DNA from: Desulfovibrio piger | GTDB lineage: Bacteria > Desulfobacterota > Desulfovibrionia > Desulfovibrionales > Desulfovibrionaceae | Assembly: GCF_900116045.1 (NCBI RefSeq) | Contig: NZ_LT630450.1 | Location: forward strand, 124,001 to 188,000 | Direction of reading: 5' to 3' | DNA: 64,000 bases | Shown here: positions 17,905 through 26,425 of the stretch, one piece after another | Numbering within the stretch: the first letter of the stretch is position 1 | Layout: every line of letters starts with the position of its first letter | Made by a program: the position numbers and the translations under genes | Notes under the pieces: model-generated | The model's database searches: none | Told to the model about the DNA's origin: nothing | What the model saw: only the letters and a program-made list of their open reading frames with translations

Positions 17905-18882
17905 ATGACGGACGCAGAACGATGCATGCCGGGAACAGGGCCCGCGGTACGCCGCGCCCGGCCAAAAGGCCTGCCGCTGGCGCTGCTGACCCTGCTGTGC
18001 ATGACCCTTTTTGCCCTCAACTCCGTCCTGTGCCGCCTTGCCCTGCTGCATCACGGCATGGATCCGGTCAGCTATACGGCCATCCGCATGGCGTCCGGCG
18101 CCCTGATGCTTGTTGTCCTGCACGCATGGCGCCGGCGGCGTCACGGGCTGGTGCCGGACTGGCGGGGGCAGGGCAGCCGGGGCGCGGCCCTGGCGCTGTT
18201 CGTCTACATGCTGGCGTTTTCCGTCGCCTATGTGAGCATGCCCGCCGCGGCCGGGGCCCTGGTCATCGCCGTGGCCGTGCAGACCAGCATGCTCGGCTAC
18301 GGCATCCGCGCGGGGCAGCGGCCCGGTCTGGGGCAGGCGCTGGGGATAGGCCTGGCCATGACCGGGCTCGTGGTCCTGCTGCTGCCCGGTCTGGAGGCGC
18401 CGCCCCTGCCGGCGGCCTGCGTGATGTTCGTGTCCGGTTCCGCCTGGGGGGCCTACAGTCTGTGCGGCCGCCAATTCCGCCATGCGGCGGAGGCCACCAC
18501 CGACAATTTCATCCGCTGCGTCCCCCTGGTCCTGGTGCTGATGCTGGCCCTGTGGTGGCGACTCTCCCTGCCGCCGCAAGGGGTGGTGCTGGCCCTGTGC
18601 GCCGGGGCCCTGGCCTCTGCCCTGGGCTATATCCTCTGGTATGCGCTGGTGCCCTGTTACAGTATCACGGCGGCCGCCGCCGCCCAGCTGAGCGTGCCCG
18701 TCATCACGGCCCTGGGGGCGGTGGTCTTCGTGGGCGAGGCCATCACCCCGCGCCTTGTGCTGTGTTCGGCCGCCATCCTCGGCGGCATCCTCATCGTGGC
18801 CGTGTGGGGGCAGCGTCATGCTGTGCCCCGGCCTGACGGCAAGGGGGGCGGACAGTCGGCGGACGCCGCCCCGGGGAGATGA
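17905..18882 (+). CDS. DMT-family (EamA) transporter
   Basis: 325 residues with about ten hydrophobic segments in two EamA-like halves. The first begins LTLLCMTLFALNSVLCRLAL and contains the YTAIRMASGALML segment; the second begins VMFVSGSAWGAYSLCGRQF and ends near ALGAVVFVGEAITPRLVL. Members export metabolites or amino-acid-related compounds; the substrate is not predictable. A strong GGGGAGGAAAGG ribosome site fixes the start. It overlaps the next gene by 4 nt. Confidence 0.85.
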   Translation: MTDAERCMPGTGPAVRRARPKGLPLALLTLLCMTLFALNSVLCRLALLHHGMDPVSYTAIRMASGALMLVVLHAWRRRRHGLVPDWRGQGSRGAALALFVYMLAFSVAYVSMPAAAGALVIAVAVQTSMLGYGIRAGQRPGLGQALGIGLAMTGLVVLLLPGLEAPPLPAACVMFVSGSAWGAYSLCGRQFRHAAEATTDNFIRCVPLVLVLMLALWWRLSLPPQGVVLALCAGALASALGYILWYALVPCYSITAAAAAQLSVPVITALGAVVFVGEAITPRLVLCSAAILGGILIVAVWGQRHAVPRPDGKGGGQSADAAPGR

Positions 18883-19826
18883 TCATGATGCACGGACTGG
18901 AACTTTCCCGGCGTTATTTCGAGGCCTGCCTGCCCCTGCTGCAGGAACAGGCGGGCGACATCCTGCCCCTGTGCGCCGTGGGGCTGGCGGGGGAGGGCTC
19001 GGAATGCCTGGGTTTTGACGATGCCACGTCCCGGGATCACGACTGGGGGCCGGGCTTCTGCCTCTGGCTTTCGCGGGAAGACCTGGCCCGGCACGGGCAG
19101 CGGCTGGAAGACGTCCTGCGTCTGCTGCCCGGGACCTTCGGGGGCTTTCCCTGCCGCATGGCGCCGGAACGGCGCAGGGGGCGGACAGGGCCCCTGGCCC
19201 TGGAGGATTTTTATGCCCGCTTCACCGGCCGGGACACGCCCCCGTCCCACTGGCGCCACTGGCTGGGCATGAAGGAATGGGGCCTGGCCACCTGCACCAG
19301 TGGTGAGGTCTTTTTCGACGGGCCCGGCCGTTTCAGTGCCTGGCGCGCGACCCTGCTGGACTATTTTCCCCGTGACCTGCACCTGAAAAAGATGGCCACG
19401 CGCTGCATGCAGATGGCGCAGGCCGGCCAGTACAACCTGCCGCGCTGCCTTGGGCGGGGGGACGGCATCGGCGCCATGCTGGCCCTGGGGCGTTTCAGCG
19501 AGGCGGCCCTTTCCCTGGCCTGCCTGCTGAACCGGCGCTATCTGCCCTTCTACAAATGGGCCTGGCGTACCGTGCAGGGCCTGCCCCGTCTGGGCGCCGA
19601 TATGTGCACGGCCCTGCAGCAGGCGGCAGCGGCCCCGTTGACGACCGGGGCCGGGGGGCAGCAGGCCGTGGCGGCCGTGGAAGACATCTGCGCCCTTGTG
19701 GCCGCGGAGCTGCGGCATCAGGGGCTGAGTGACGAACAGGACAACTGGCTGTGGCTGCACGGGCCCCTGGTGATGCGGCAGGTACGCACGGTGGAGATCC
19801 TGCGCATGGACCTGCTGCGGGATTGA
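18879..19826 (+). CDS. DUF4037 nucleotidyltransferase-like protein
   Basis: 315 residues. The segment GLAGEGSECLGFDDATSRDHDWGPGF (about 30-55, shown here in the order G-S-x-C-x-G-F-D-D-x-x-S-x-D-H-D) carries the acidic pattern of a nucleotidyltransferase fold and matches DUF4037 proteins. The rest is helical. Substrate unknown. ATG 18879 overlaps the transporter stop (ATGA); in-frame ATGs follow at 18885 and 18888. Confidence 0.75.
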   Translation: MIMMHGLELSRRYFEACLPLLQEQAGDILPLCAVGLAGEGSECLGFDDATSRDHDWGPGFCLWLSREDLARHGQRLEDVLRLLPGTFGGFPCRMAPERRRGRTGPLALEDFYARFTGRDTPPSHWRHWLGMKEWGLATCTSGEVFFDGPGRFSAWRATLLDYFPRDLHLKKMATRCMQMAQAGQYNLPRCLGRGDGIGAMLALGRFSEAALSLACLLNRRYLPFYKWAWRTVQGLPRLGADMCTALQQAAAAPLTTGAGGQQAVAAVEDICALVAAELRHQGLSDEQDNWLWLHGPLVMRQVRTVEILRMDLLRD

Positions 19827-19949
19827 GGGGCGGGCGCAGCCGGGATGACGGACGGTTGCGACCGGCTGCCCGTTTTGGCAACATGGGGCCAGCATGGCCG
19901 GACGTACACGCACACAGCCCGGCAGAAGAGATATGTCAGGAGGGCAAAC

Positions 19950-20795
19950 ATGGATGCGAAAAGCTGGATCCAGGAGATCCGTGCCGCCGGCAGGCTGATG
20001 GCTGCCGGAGACCTTGCCGGTGCCGAAAGCCGGTATCGCCAGTTGCTGGACAAGGGGACGGACGATCCCCTGCACAAGGCCCTGGCCCTGGACGGGCTGG
20101 GGCGTGCCGTTTTCGAACAGGGCCGCCAGGCCGAAGCCATCGAAGCCATCGAGGCGGCCGTGAGCCTGCTGCGCGAGCGGCAGGGAGCGCAGGATCCCGC
20201 CACCTGCGGCGCCCTGCAGAACCTGGGGCGCCTGTACCTTGCTGCCGGACAGGTGGAAAAAAGCATCGCCGTGAGCCGCGAAGCCGTGGACGGTCTGCGC
20301 GCCGCCTTTGGGGAAGACCATCCGCTGGTGGCCGGGGCACTGCTGCGCCTTTCGGCCTGCCTGTACATGCAGCGGGATCTGGACGGCGCCGAGGAGCTGC
20401 TGCTCAAGGCCAGGGACGTGTTCGAGAAGCAGCCGGGAAACGAGTCCCGCATGGATGTCTCCACCTGCCTGAACAATCTGGGGCGCATCCGCGAAGAACG
20501 CGGCGATCTTGAGCAGGGCATCGCCCTGCATCGCCAGGCCGCGGCCATCCGCAAGGGGCTGCTGGGCGACCATACGGAAACGGCCTTCTCCCTGGGCAAC
20601 CTGGGCGTGGCCCTGGCGACGGCCGGTCAGTGGCAGGAAGCTGTGGATACCCTGCAGGAAGCCCTGGACTGCTATGCCCGCGCCGGGCACACCAGCGGGC
20701 CGGACATCGAAGGCTACCGCAAGAATCTTGAGATCTGCCGCCATGCCCTGAAGATGGTGGCGCCGGGGACGGCCCCCCAGGTCAGCGACGACTAA
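19950..20795 (+). CDS. tetratricopeptide-repeat protein
   Basis: 281 residues made of consecutive TPR-type helical pairs, for example GALQNLGRLYLAAGQVEKSIAVSR (about 90), CLNNLGRIREERGDLEQGIALHR and SLGNLGVALATAGQWQEAVDTLQ, of the kinesin-light-chain-like kind. No signal peptide. It is a likely protein-interaction scaffold with unknown partners. The start at 19950 follows CAGGAGGG; upstream in-frame sequence lacks coding character. It is 123 nt after the DUF4037 gene. Confidence 0.8.
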   Translation: MDAKSWIQEIRAAGRLMAAGDLAGAESRYRQLLDKGTDDPLHKALALDGLGRAVFEQGRQAEAIEAIEAAVSLLRERQGAQDPATCGALQNLGRLYLAAGQVEKSIAVSREAVDGLRAAFGEDHPLVAGALLRLSACLYMQRDLDGAEELLLKARDVFEKQPGNESRMDVSTCLNNLGRIREERGDLEQGIALHRQAAAIRKGLLGDHTETAFSLGNLGVALATAGQWQEAVDTLQEALDCYARAGHTSGPDIEGYRKNLEICRHALKMVAPGTAPQVSDD

Positions 20796-20825
20796 ACGTC
20801 CCCATATTGACGACATAAAACGGCA

Positions 20826-20860
20826 ACGGGGAGATGCTTCACGGCATTTCCCCGTTTTTT
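20826..20860 (+). terminator. rho-independent terminator after the TPR gene
   Basis: AACGGGGAGATGC pairs with GCATTTCCCCGTT (one G-U pair) around a short loop, followed by a TTTTTT run. Confidence 0.85.
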
Positions 20861-21029
20861 GTACAGGAAGGAGAGGTTTCGTCGACAAGACTGGCAGTTG
20901 CGCCAGCCTGGCAGGACATGATGGTGCAGGGCCGGTGGTCTCGGCGCGGCGGGATGGAAGATGGCTCCAGGGGCTCCGGGGCTTCGGCGGATATCTGTCG
21001 CTCCGGCGGATGGCTTGTCCGGCCGGGTC

Positions 21030-21413
21030 TCAGCGACGGCGCAGGGCGAGGGCCAGCACGAGGATGACCAGGGCCAGGCCACCGGTGGCCACGGGCAGGG
21101 CCTCCAGGGCATCCAGGCTGTCACCGTACTGCTGCCGGACCAGCCCGGCCCCGGCAAAGATGATCCCGGCAAGGATGGCCTTGAGGCCCACGCCGCGCCA
21201 CTGGCGCCGGCGCAGGGCCGTCCGGCTCCGGTGGAGGCTGTCGCCATGACGTGCCTCGTAGGCGGTCAGATCAAGGCCGCGGCGGGCCAGCTCCGCATCG
21301 AAGAGCGCACGGGCCTGCTCGGTCAGCTTGTGGCGCTCCAGTGCGCACAGGCTTGCGTCATCCAGTTCGGCATAGCGCTGCCGCAGCAAGGTCTTTTTTT
21401 CGTCGTTGGTCAT
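21030..21413 (-). CDS. small membrane protein of unknown function
   Basis: 127 residues. The soluble N-terminal 60 residues are charged and helical; two hydrophobic segments follow (GLKAILAGIIFAGAGLV, about 76-92, and VATGGLALVILVLALAL near the C-terminus). No family recognised. The ATG overlaps the stop of the upstream acid phosphatase as ATGA, so the two are co-translated; a membrane-associated accessory role is only a guess. Confidence 0.65.
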   Translation of the reverse strand: MTNDEKKTLLRQRYAELDDASLCALERHKLTEQARALFDAELARRGLDLTAYEARHGDSLHRSRTALRRRQWRGVGLKAILAGIIFAGAGLVRQQYGDSLDALEALPVATGGLALVILVLALALRRR

Positions 21414-22780
21414 GGCTGTACGGGAAGGACGGGTGCCGGGGCCTGCGAAGAGACCATTTCAGGCAGGAAAGTGATGCGCGGCAGGCCCCGGCCTTCCAGC
21501 GCGCCGCGGACACGCTGTTCAAAACGTTCTCTGCCCATGACCGGGCCGTCCTCCTGGCCGTCGAGCGTGACATGGGCTTCCAGCAGGGCCGGGCCGAAGC
21601 TGTCCGGGGCCGTCTGGTAGCCGCCGGCCGTGGTGACGCTCAGCGGGGCATGCATGAAATCAAGACTCTGCAGGAAGACCCGGAAGCGTACCTCGCTGGC
21701 GTTGCCGGGGCCTTCCCACAGCTCCATGGCCAGGACGGTACCGGGGGGCAGGGCGTTGGGCGGGAAGCCCGAAGCCTGCCAGTCGATGCCCAGCAGGGCG
21801 CCGACGGCGGCCAGATTGTTGTCGTTGCCTACAAACACGGCGCACCGGGCCTCGTTGAGGCGCGGGTCGGCATGCTGGCTGTAGAGGGCAAGGGCCATGT
21901 CCCGCAGCAGGGGGCCGCCGTAGATGCCCGCGACCAGCGGCGTGCGGTGCAGGGCGTTGAAGATCTCGCTGCGGATGGGCAGGAGCTTGCGCAGGGCCGC
22001 GGCGTTGGCCTGGCCCCAGGCGGCATCCTGCTGCGGCCATTGGGCGTATTCCTGCACCAGCCGGTCCACCAGGAGCGATCCCAGGCCGAGGCCGCCCCGT
22101 ATCTCCACACGGCGGCCCATGTCCATGATGGAGATGGTGGGCACCATGTCGGACAGGCGGCAGCCGCCGGGCAGGTTGATGCTGTTGCAGACCTCCGCCG
22201 TCAGGGGGCCTGTGAGCTGGTCCAGCAGGGACATGGGTTCGCCCAGGCTTTCCCAGAACTGGGAGAAGTCCCCGTTGATATGGTCCAGCACGGCCAGGGC
22301 CGTTTCGGCCGGGTCGAAGATGGCAAGACCGGCCTGGACGGGCTCGAAGAGAGGGTCGGGATCCAGGTTCAGCACGGCATAGGCGGGCAGGGTGCCCGGC
22401 GTCAGGCCCCGCAACAGGGCCTCGGCACTGCCGCGGCTGCGCGGGGTGTTGTCGGCGCGCACGAACACCCGGGATTCGGTCTTTTGCGCCGGCAGCAGAC
22501 CGGCCTGAAGGTACAGGGCACGCAGGGAGGCCCACTGGGCCGTCAGCAGCCGGGCGCCGCGCGGCGAGAGCTGACCGGGCCCCACCGGCCATTGCGGCCA
22601 GGCTTTGCCGGTGATCCGGGGCAGCTGGTTGTCGTCGGCCGGAGCCGCGACACCGTGACGCGTCAGCATGACGACCTTGCTGAGCTGGCAGGCGGATGGG
22701 GCAGCAGACACCGGACAGGGCATCAGGCCTAGGAGCAGGGCCAGGGCGAGCAGTCCGGCGAGGCATGTCCAGGTTCGCAT
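21410..22780 (-). CDS. periplasmic histidine acid phosphatase (AppA/phytase-like)
   Basis: 456 residues with a signal peptide (about 1-26, ending PVSAA). The nucleophile motif MLTRHGVAAP (about 38-47) is intact, and later Arg (RVFVRADNTPRS) fits family substrate binding. The usual C-terminal HDTN proton-donor motif reads GNDNNLAAVGALL: the Asp is kept, the His is Asn. The family hydrolyses phosphomonoesters such as phytate or glucose-1-phosphate. The start at 22780 is set by an AAGGAGAT ribosome site; an upstream in-frame extension lacks signal-peptide character. Confidence 0.8.
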   Translation of the reverse strand: MRTWTCLAGLLALALLLGLMPCPVSAAPSACQLSKVVMLTRHGVAAPADDNQLPRITGKAWPQWPVGPGQLSPRGARLLTAQWASLRALYLQAGLLPAQKTESRVFVRADNTPRSRGSAEALLRGLTPGTLPAYAVLNLDPDPLFEPVQAGLAIFDPAETALAVLDHINGDFSQFWESLGEPMSLLDQLTGPLTAEVCNSINLPGGCRLSDMVPTISIMDMGRRVEIRGGLGLGSLLVDRLVQEYAQWPQQDAAWGQANAAALRKLLPIRSEIFNALHRTPLVAGIYGGPLLRDMALALYSQHADPRLNEARCAVFVGNDNNLAAVGALLGIDWQASGFPPNALPPGTVLAMELWEGPGNASEVRFRVFLQSLDFMHAPLSVTTAGGYQTAPDSFGPALLEAHVTLDGQEDGPVMGRERFEQRVRGALEGRGLPRITFLPEMVSSQAPAPVLPVQP

Positions 22781-23040
22781 GGGGATCTCCTTTCTTGATG
22801 GCAGCATAAGCGCAAACGGTGCCGGGGGCAACGTCTCCGCGCCGGTGTATCCGCATCCTGTCCCGTGCGCGGACATGGCGTTCGTGTGACACGGCGTTCG
22901 GGCATGGACAAAGCGGCCCGGCGCTGCTAGATTCCTGCTTTCCGCCTGTAGAGGAAAACGGCCTGCGGACAGGCCGGCAGCCGCCGGGCGGCACGGGCGG
23001 AGAGAGTTTCAGCAACGACCCGGGAAGGGTGGAGCATGGT

Positions 23041-24072
23041 ATGAGCAGACTGACCAATCGAGATTTTTTGAAGGAAACGGACTTTACTTCCGAAGACCTG
23101 ATCTACCTGCTGGATCTGGCCGCCGCACTGAAAAAAGCCAAGCAGGAAAAGCGCGAGCCCAAGTTCCTGCTGGACAAGAATATCGTGCTGCTGTTTGAAA
23201 AAGATTCCACCCGGACCCGTTGCTCCTTTGAGGTGGCGGCCCATGACCAGGGTGCCCATACCACCTATCTGGGCCCTTCCGGCTCCCAGATCGGCAAAAA
23301 GGAATCCATGGCCGATACGGCCCGCGTGCTGGCCGGCTTCTATGACGGCATCGAATACCGCGGCTTCGGCCAGAGCATCGTGGAAGAACTGGCCCGCTAT
23401 GCCAGCGTGCCGGTGTGGAACGGCCTGACCAACGAATGGCACCCCACCCAGATCCTGGCGGACTTTCTGACCATGCGCGAGCATTGCGACAAGCCCTACA
23501 AGGACCAGACCCTGGCCTATATCGGGGATGCCCGGTACAATATGGGCAATTCCCTGATGATCGCCTCGGCCATGCTGGGCCTGGATTTCCGCAGCGTGGC
23601 GCCCCGGGCCCTGTGGACCTCCGACGAGATCTACGGGCAGGCCTGCGCCATCGCCGAACGGACCGGTGCCCGCATCACCCGCACGGAAGATGCGGACAAC
23701 GGCGTCAGGGGCTGCGACTTCCTGTATTCCGACGTCTGGGTCTCCATGGGCGAGCCGGAAGATGTCTGGCAGGAACGCATCAACCTGCTGACCCCTTACC
23801 GTATCGATGCCGAGATGATGCGCAGGACCGGCAACGAGCGCTGTGCCTTCCTGCACTGCCTGCCCAGCTTCCACAACCGCGACACCATCATCGGCGAGAA
23901 GATGTACCAGCGTTTCGGTCTGGAATGCATGGAAGTGAGCGACGAAGTCTTCGAATCGCCCAACAGCCTCGTGTTTGCCGAAGCCGCCAACCGCATGCAT
24001 ACCATCAAGGCCGTCATGGTGGCCACGCTGGCCGACGTGCCGGATGATTTCGTGAAGCAGGGCAGCCTGTAG
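23041..24072 (+). CDS. argF: ornithine carbamoyltransferase
   Basis: 343 residues. Carbamoyl-phosphate site [13 protein letters not shown] (about 59-71, STRTR), HPTQ (about 137) and [12 protein letters not shown] (about 277, with the catalytic Cys) are all present and in order. The enzyme makes citrulline from ornithine and carbamoyl phosphate in arginine synthesis. The start at 23041 follows GGGTGGAG and gives the usual N-terminus; the longer open frame upstream is GC-rich and not conserved in character. It is the last host gene before the prophage. Confidence 0.95.
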   Translation: MSRLTNRDFLKETDFTSEDLIYLLDLAAALKKAKQEKREPKFLLDKNIVLLFEKDSTRTRCSFEVAAHDQGAHTTYLGPSGSQIGKKESMADTARVLAGFYDGIEYRGFGQSIVEELARYASVPVWNGLTNEWHPTQILADFLTMREHCDKPYKDQTLAYIGDARYNMGNSLMIASAMLGLDFRSVAPRALWTSDEIYGQACAIAERTGARITRTEDADNGVRGCDFLYSDVWVSMGEPEDVWQERINLLTPYRIDAEMMRRTGNERCAFLHCLPSFHNRDTIIGEKMYQRFGLECMEVSDEVFESPNSLVFAEAANRMHTIKAVMVATLADVPDDFVKQGSL

Positions 24073-24185
24073 GCCGCACGCTACCGGCCCGGCGCCTTCC
24101 TGCCGCCATATGATGAGCCCCTTTTTTCCGAAAGGGGCGTGGATGGCGGACCCGGCTAGCGGCCGAACAACGCTTTGGCCAACCA

Positions 24186-24222
24186 AAAGAGCGTGTATCC
24201 GCCAGGGATGCACGCTCTTTTA
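24186..24222 (+). terminator. rho-independent terminator downstream of argF
   Basis: AAAAGAGCGTG pairs with CACGCTCTTTT, then TATTT. A weaker hairpin (GCCCCTTT / AAAGGGGC) lies at about 24117-24136. The gap 24073-24431 holds these, the proposed prophage left end and phased repeats, and no gene that I can support. Confidence 0.85.
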
Positions 24223-24293
24223 TTTATGGGCTTTAGCCTGTTGAGCGCCTGACAGGCGCGAAACAAAAAATGATTCATAGCGTAATAACCGAG

Positions 24294-24340
24294 GGGATAA
24301 AAGTGGGATAACCAGGGATGAGCCGGGATATACCGGGAAG
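24294..24340. repeat. helically phased GGGATA repeats at the prophage left end
   Basis: GGGATA or a one- or two-base variant begins at 24294, 24305, 24315, 24325 and 24335, a period of 10-11 bp, so all copies face the same side of the helix. The array lies just inside the proposed left terminus. It could bind transposase or a repressor cooperatively. Confidence 0.5.
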
Positions 24341-24431
24341 ACACTTTGCAATTTTATTGCGTGGGATGAAAATAGAAGGGGAGGCAAAAGCCTCCCTTTT
24401 TCGTCTTTGCAAAGCAGGTCACTGTACGTTC

Positions 24432-24734
24432 TTAGATGGGATTCGCGTCTGGCCGAAGAGTCTCTTCAGGCTGTCGGCACATCATGGGTCTGGGGCCGTA
24501 GGGGGTGTTCTCCCACATCTGGGTAAGCCCACCGTAGGATCGTTGACTGTACTCTTCTTCCATCGCGAGATACCGGTATCCTTCGACACAGATCGTCCGA
24601 AATTTGGATGCAGGTCTCCCGCCCTCGTATTCGGCATCAAGCTGCTGCATCCGCACCTCTTCGCATCCAGAGAGCGATCCGGCCAGTACCAGCAGGGCTA
24701 TCACCAGTACCCGCATGAGGCCGTCCATCCCCAT
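24432..24734 (-). CDS. small prophage lipoprotein
   Basis: 100 residues. The N-terminus MRVLVIALLVLAG leads to a lipobox LSGC near residue 23, so it is probably a lipoprotein; the remainder has Cys at CVEGYRYLAMEEEY and MMCRQPEE. No family recognised. It is the last gene of the leftward early operon, directly behind the HU gene; ATG 24734 follows GGAGG at a 10-nt spacing. A role in superinfection exclusion is possible but unsupported. Confidence 0.6.
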   Translation of the reverse strand: MGMDGLMRVLVIALLVLAGSLSGCEEVRMQQLDAEYEGGRPASKFRTICVEGYRYLAMEEEYSQRSYGGLTQMWENTPYGPRPMMCRQPEETLRPDANPI

Positions 24735-24735
24735 G

Positions 24736-25059
24736 TTACTCGATCCTCCCGAGCAGCTTTTTCCCGGCATTGAACGTCACACCACGCTTGGGTGGAAGGG
24801 ACATAGGCTCGCCTGTACGCGGGTTACGCCCCATGCGGGCGGCCCGTGCTTTTACCTTCAGGCGGCCGATGCCCGGCAGCGTCACGTCATCCCCGGCAGC
24901 CAGTCGTGCAGCGCAGGCTTCGGCCAGAGCATCCAGGACAACTTCCACGTCCACGGCGTGGAGATCGCGGGCGTCTTCCTCGCGTGTGATGCGCAGCACG
25001 TCCTTGATCAGTTCCGCCTTGGTGGCCAGATGGGGGCGCTGTGTCTGTTCCTGACTCAT
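24736..25059 (-). CDS. HU/IHF-family DNA-binding protein
   Basis: 107 residues. The HU-like core is LATKAELIKDVLRITREED near the N-terminus, and GRLKVKARAARMGRNPRTGE (about 65-84) is the DNA-binding arm with the conserved RNPRTGE. It should bend DNA and may assist transposition, which in Mu depends on HU and IHF. The start overlaps the mor stop as ATGA. Confidence 0.85.
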   Translation of the reverse strand: MSQEQTQRPHLATKAELIKDVLRITREEDARDLHAVDVEVVLDALAEACAARLAAGDDVTLPGIGRLKVKARAARMGRNPRTGEPMSLPPKRGVTFNAGKKLLGRIE

Positions 25060-25394
25060 TGATCTTCCTCCTGTAACAAAACCCCGGGCAAGACGCCCTG
25101 ACGTAGGCGCCGCCGGGAACGTTCCGCGCGGATGACCTGATAAAGCGTCGATTCGCTCAATTTGTACCGCGCACGCAATTCCAGAACATTGTCGCCGGTG
25201 TATTCGTCAAAAATCCTGGCATCCCGGCGAGCCTTGTCCTTCGGCAAATAGATTTGCTCGCCCCCGAACTCCAACGCGATGCGCGTGGTGACCCGGCGGG
25301 CGAGCGTGGTGGTGCCATTCGCGAGCTCTTCCTCGATGATGGCCTCTATCTGATTCAGCAGGTCTGAGCCGCGGTTAGTGCCGGACCTCGCCAC
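25056..25394 (-). CDS. mor: Mor-family transcription activator of middle/late genes
   Basis: 112 residues. The central IALEFGGEQIYLPK and the C-terminal helix-turn-helix region (YTGDNVLELRARYKLSESTLYQVIRAE, about 70-96) match the Mor/C family of Mu, dimeric activators that switch on middle and late promoters. It is the only such activator found in the prophage, so it is the best candidate for the repeated late promoter element at 43611 and 55905. GTG start at 25394 after GGAGG; overlaps gemA by 20 nt. Confidence 0.85.
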   Translation of the reverse strand: MARSGTNRGSDLLNQIEAIIEEELANGTTTLARRVTTRIALEFGGEQIYLPKDKARRDARIFDEYTGDNVLELRARYKLSESTLYQVIRAERSRRRLRQGVLPGVLLQEEDQ

Positions 25395-25878
25395 AACCGC
25401 CTCCGATTATGGGAAGTCCGTCCAGCATGGGCGGCGCATCCTGCTCCTTCAGGACCGACAGGCAAATTTCTCGTTTCCGGGGATCGTCGCAGCGGTCGAG
25501 CCACCGTTTCAGGGTCTCGATAACAAGGGAGAGCTGCTTTGTGCTGGCGTCCGCCAGGCCACCCCCTGTGATACGGCGCACATAGGTGCCGAGGGCCTTC
25601 TCGGATCTGTCCCGGACGATGCCGCAATCGGCCATGGTCAGCCAGAGGGCGCGGATTTTCTTCGCCTGCGGATCATCCACAAGGCGGGCGCCCTTATGGA
25701 TGGCCTGGGGTGCGAAGCCGCGCCGCTTCAGTTCTTCCATAACGCGCCATTGCTCGCGGGCGTTTGTGTCCCGCAGAGAGTTTTTTCCGATCGTATCGAC
25801 CAGAAACATACGGTAGGTTTCATCATCCATGCCGAGCCGTGCCTTGGCCATGTGGATCATGCCGATCAGCTTGCTCAT
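25375..25878 (-). CDS. gemA: GemA/Gp16 family phage regulatory protein
   Basis: 167 residues. The N-terminal IGMIHMAKARLGMDDETYRM and the following WRVMEELKRRGF pattern match the GemA (Mu gp16) family. In Mu, GemA affects host gene expression and DNA supercoiling. The C-terminal half is helical and charged. It lies between gam and mor as in other Mu-like phages. The ribosome site AGGGGGA precedes ATG 25878. Confidence 0.85.
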   Translation of the reverse strand: MSKLIGMIHMAKARLGMDDETYRMFLVDTIGKNSLRDTNAREQWRVMEELKRRGFAPQAIHKGARLVDDPQAKKIRALWLTMADCGIVRDRSEKALGTYVRRITGGGLADASTKQLSLVIETLKRWLDRCDDPRKREICLSVLKEQDAPPMLDGLPIIGGGCGEVRH

Positions 25879-25887
25879 GTCGTCCCC

Positions 25888-26409
25888 CTATGTCCGGTTT
25901 CCTTCCAGCTCTGTTTCGTTGAGCTCGTAGAAAAAGCCGTCTTCCTGCACCAGCTTGCAGCCCACATCCGCCAGCGTGTTGGGGCCAAGGGTGCGCAGGG
26001 CTTCCTTGTCCACTTCTTCCTTGATGCGGATGCAGTTGGTCATGCCACGCTCCTTGAGAACGCCCAGCACCCGTTCCCAAGTCATTTTTTTGATGGTCCG
26101 CAGGCTGGACGAGACTCTGAAACCGATGATGCCGAAAGTCAGCTCGCGGGACTTGCGGCCCTTGAACAACTCTTCCCGCCGGGCCAGTGCGAACTGCATA
26201 AGCGCCTGCTCGCGAGCTTCGATGTCTTTTTTCAGCGGTTCACAGCGGGCGGCGCATTCTGTTTTCAGTTTGTCCACGTCTTCCTTGAGGGCGATCTCAT
26301 GCAGACTGATCTGACGCTTGCGGGCGGCTATTTCGGCCAGGATGGCGTCGGCGTCTTCCACGGTGTTCACAACAGGGATATTGAGGACAGGTTTCACACG
26401 CTTCGTCAT
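25888..26409 (-). CDS. gam: host-nuclease inhibitor protein Gam
   Basis: 173 residues, predominantly coiled-coil (about 20-85), with the Gam-family C-terminal part RTIKKMTWERVLGVLKERG and VDKEALRTLG. Mu Gam binds double-stranded DNA ends, is related to Ku, and protects phage DNA from exonucleases. ATG 26409 is set by AAGGAGAAA; the frame extends upstream but without a ribosome site. It sits between B and gemA as expected. Confidence 0.88.
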   Translation of the reverse strand: MTKRVKPVLNIPVVNTVEDADAILAEIAARKRQISLHEIALKEDVDKLKTECAARCEPLKKDIEAREQALMQFALARREELFKGRKSRELTFGIIGFRVSSSLRTIKKMTWERVLGVLKERGMTNCIRIKEEVDKEALRTLGPNTLADVGCKLVQEDGFFYELNETELEGNRT

Positions 26410-26425
26410 GGTTTTTCTCCTTATT

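Noticed and set aside
16651-20888. Long minus-strand frames over modBC, the DMT, DUF4037 and TPR genes
   Set aside because: Shadow frames of recognised genes.
24318-24773. 151-codon + strand frame at the prophage left end
   Set aside because: It overlaps the lipoprotein gene antisense, lacks a ribosome site and crosses repeat DNA.
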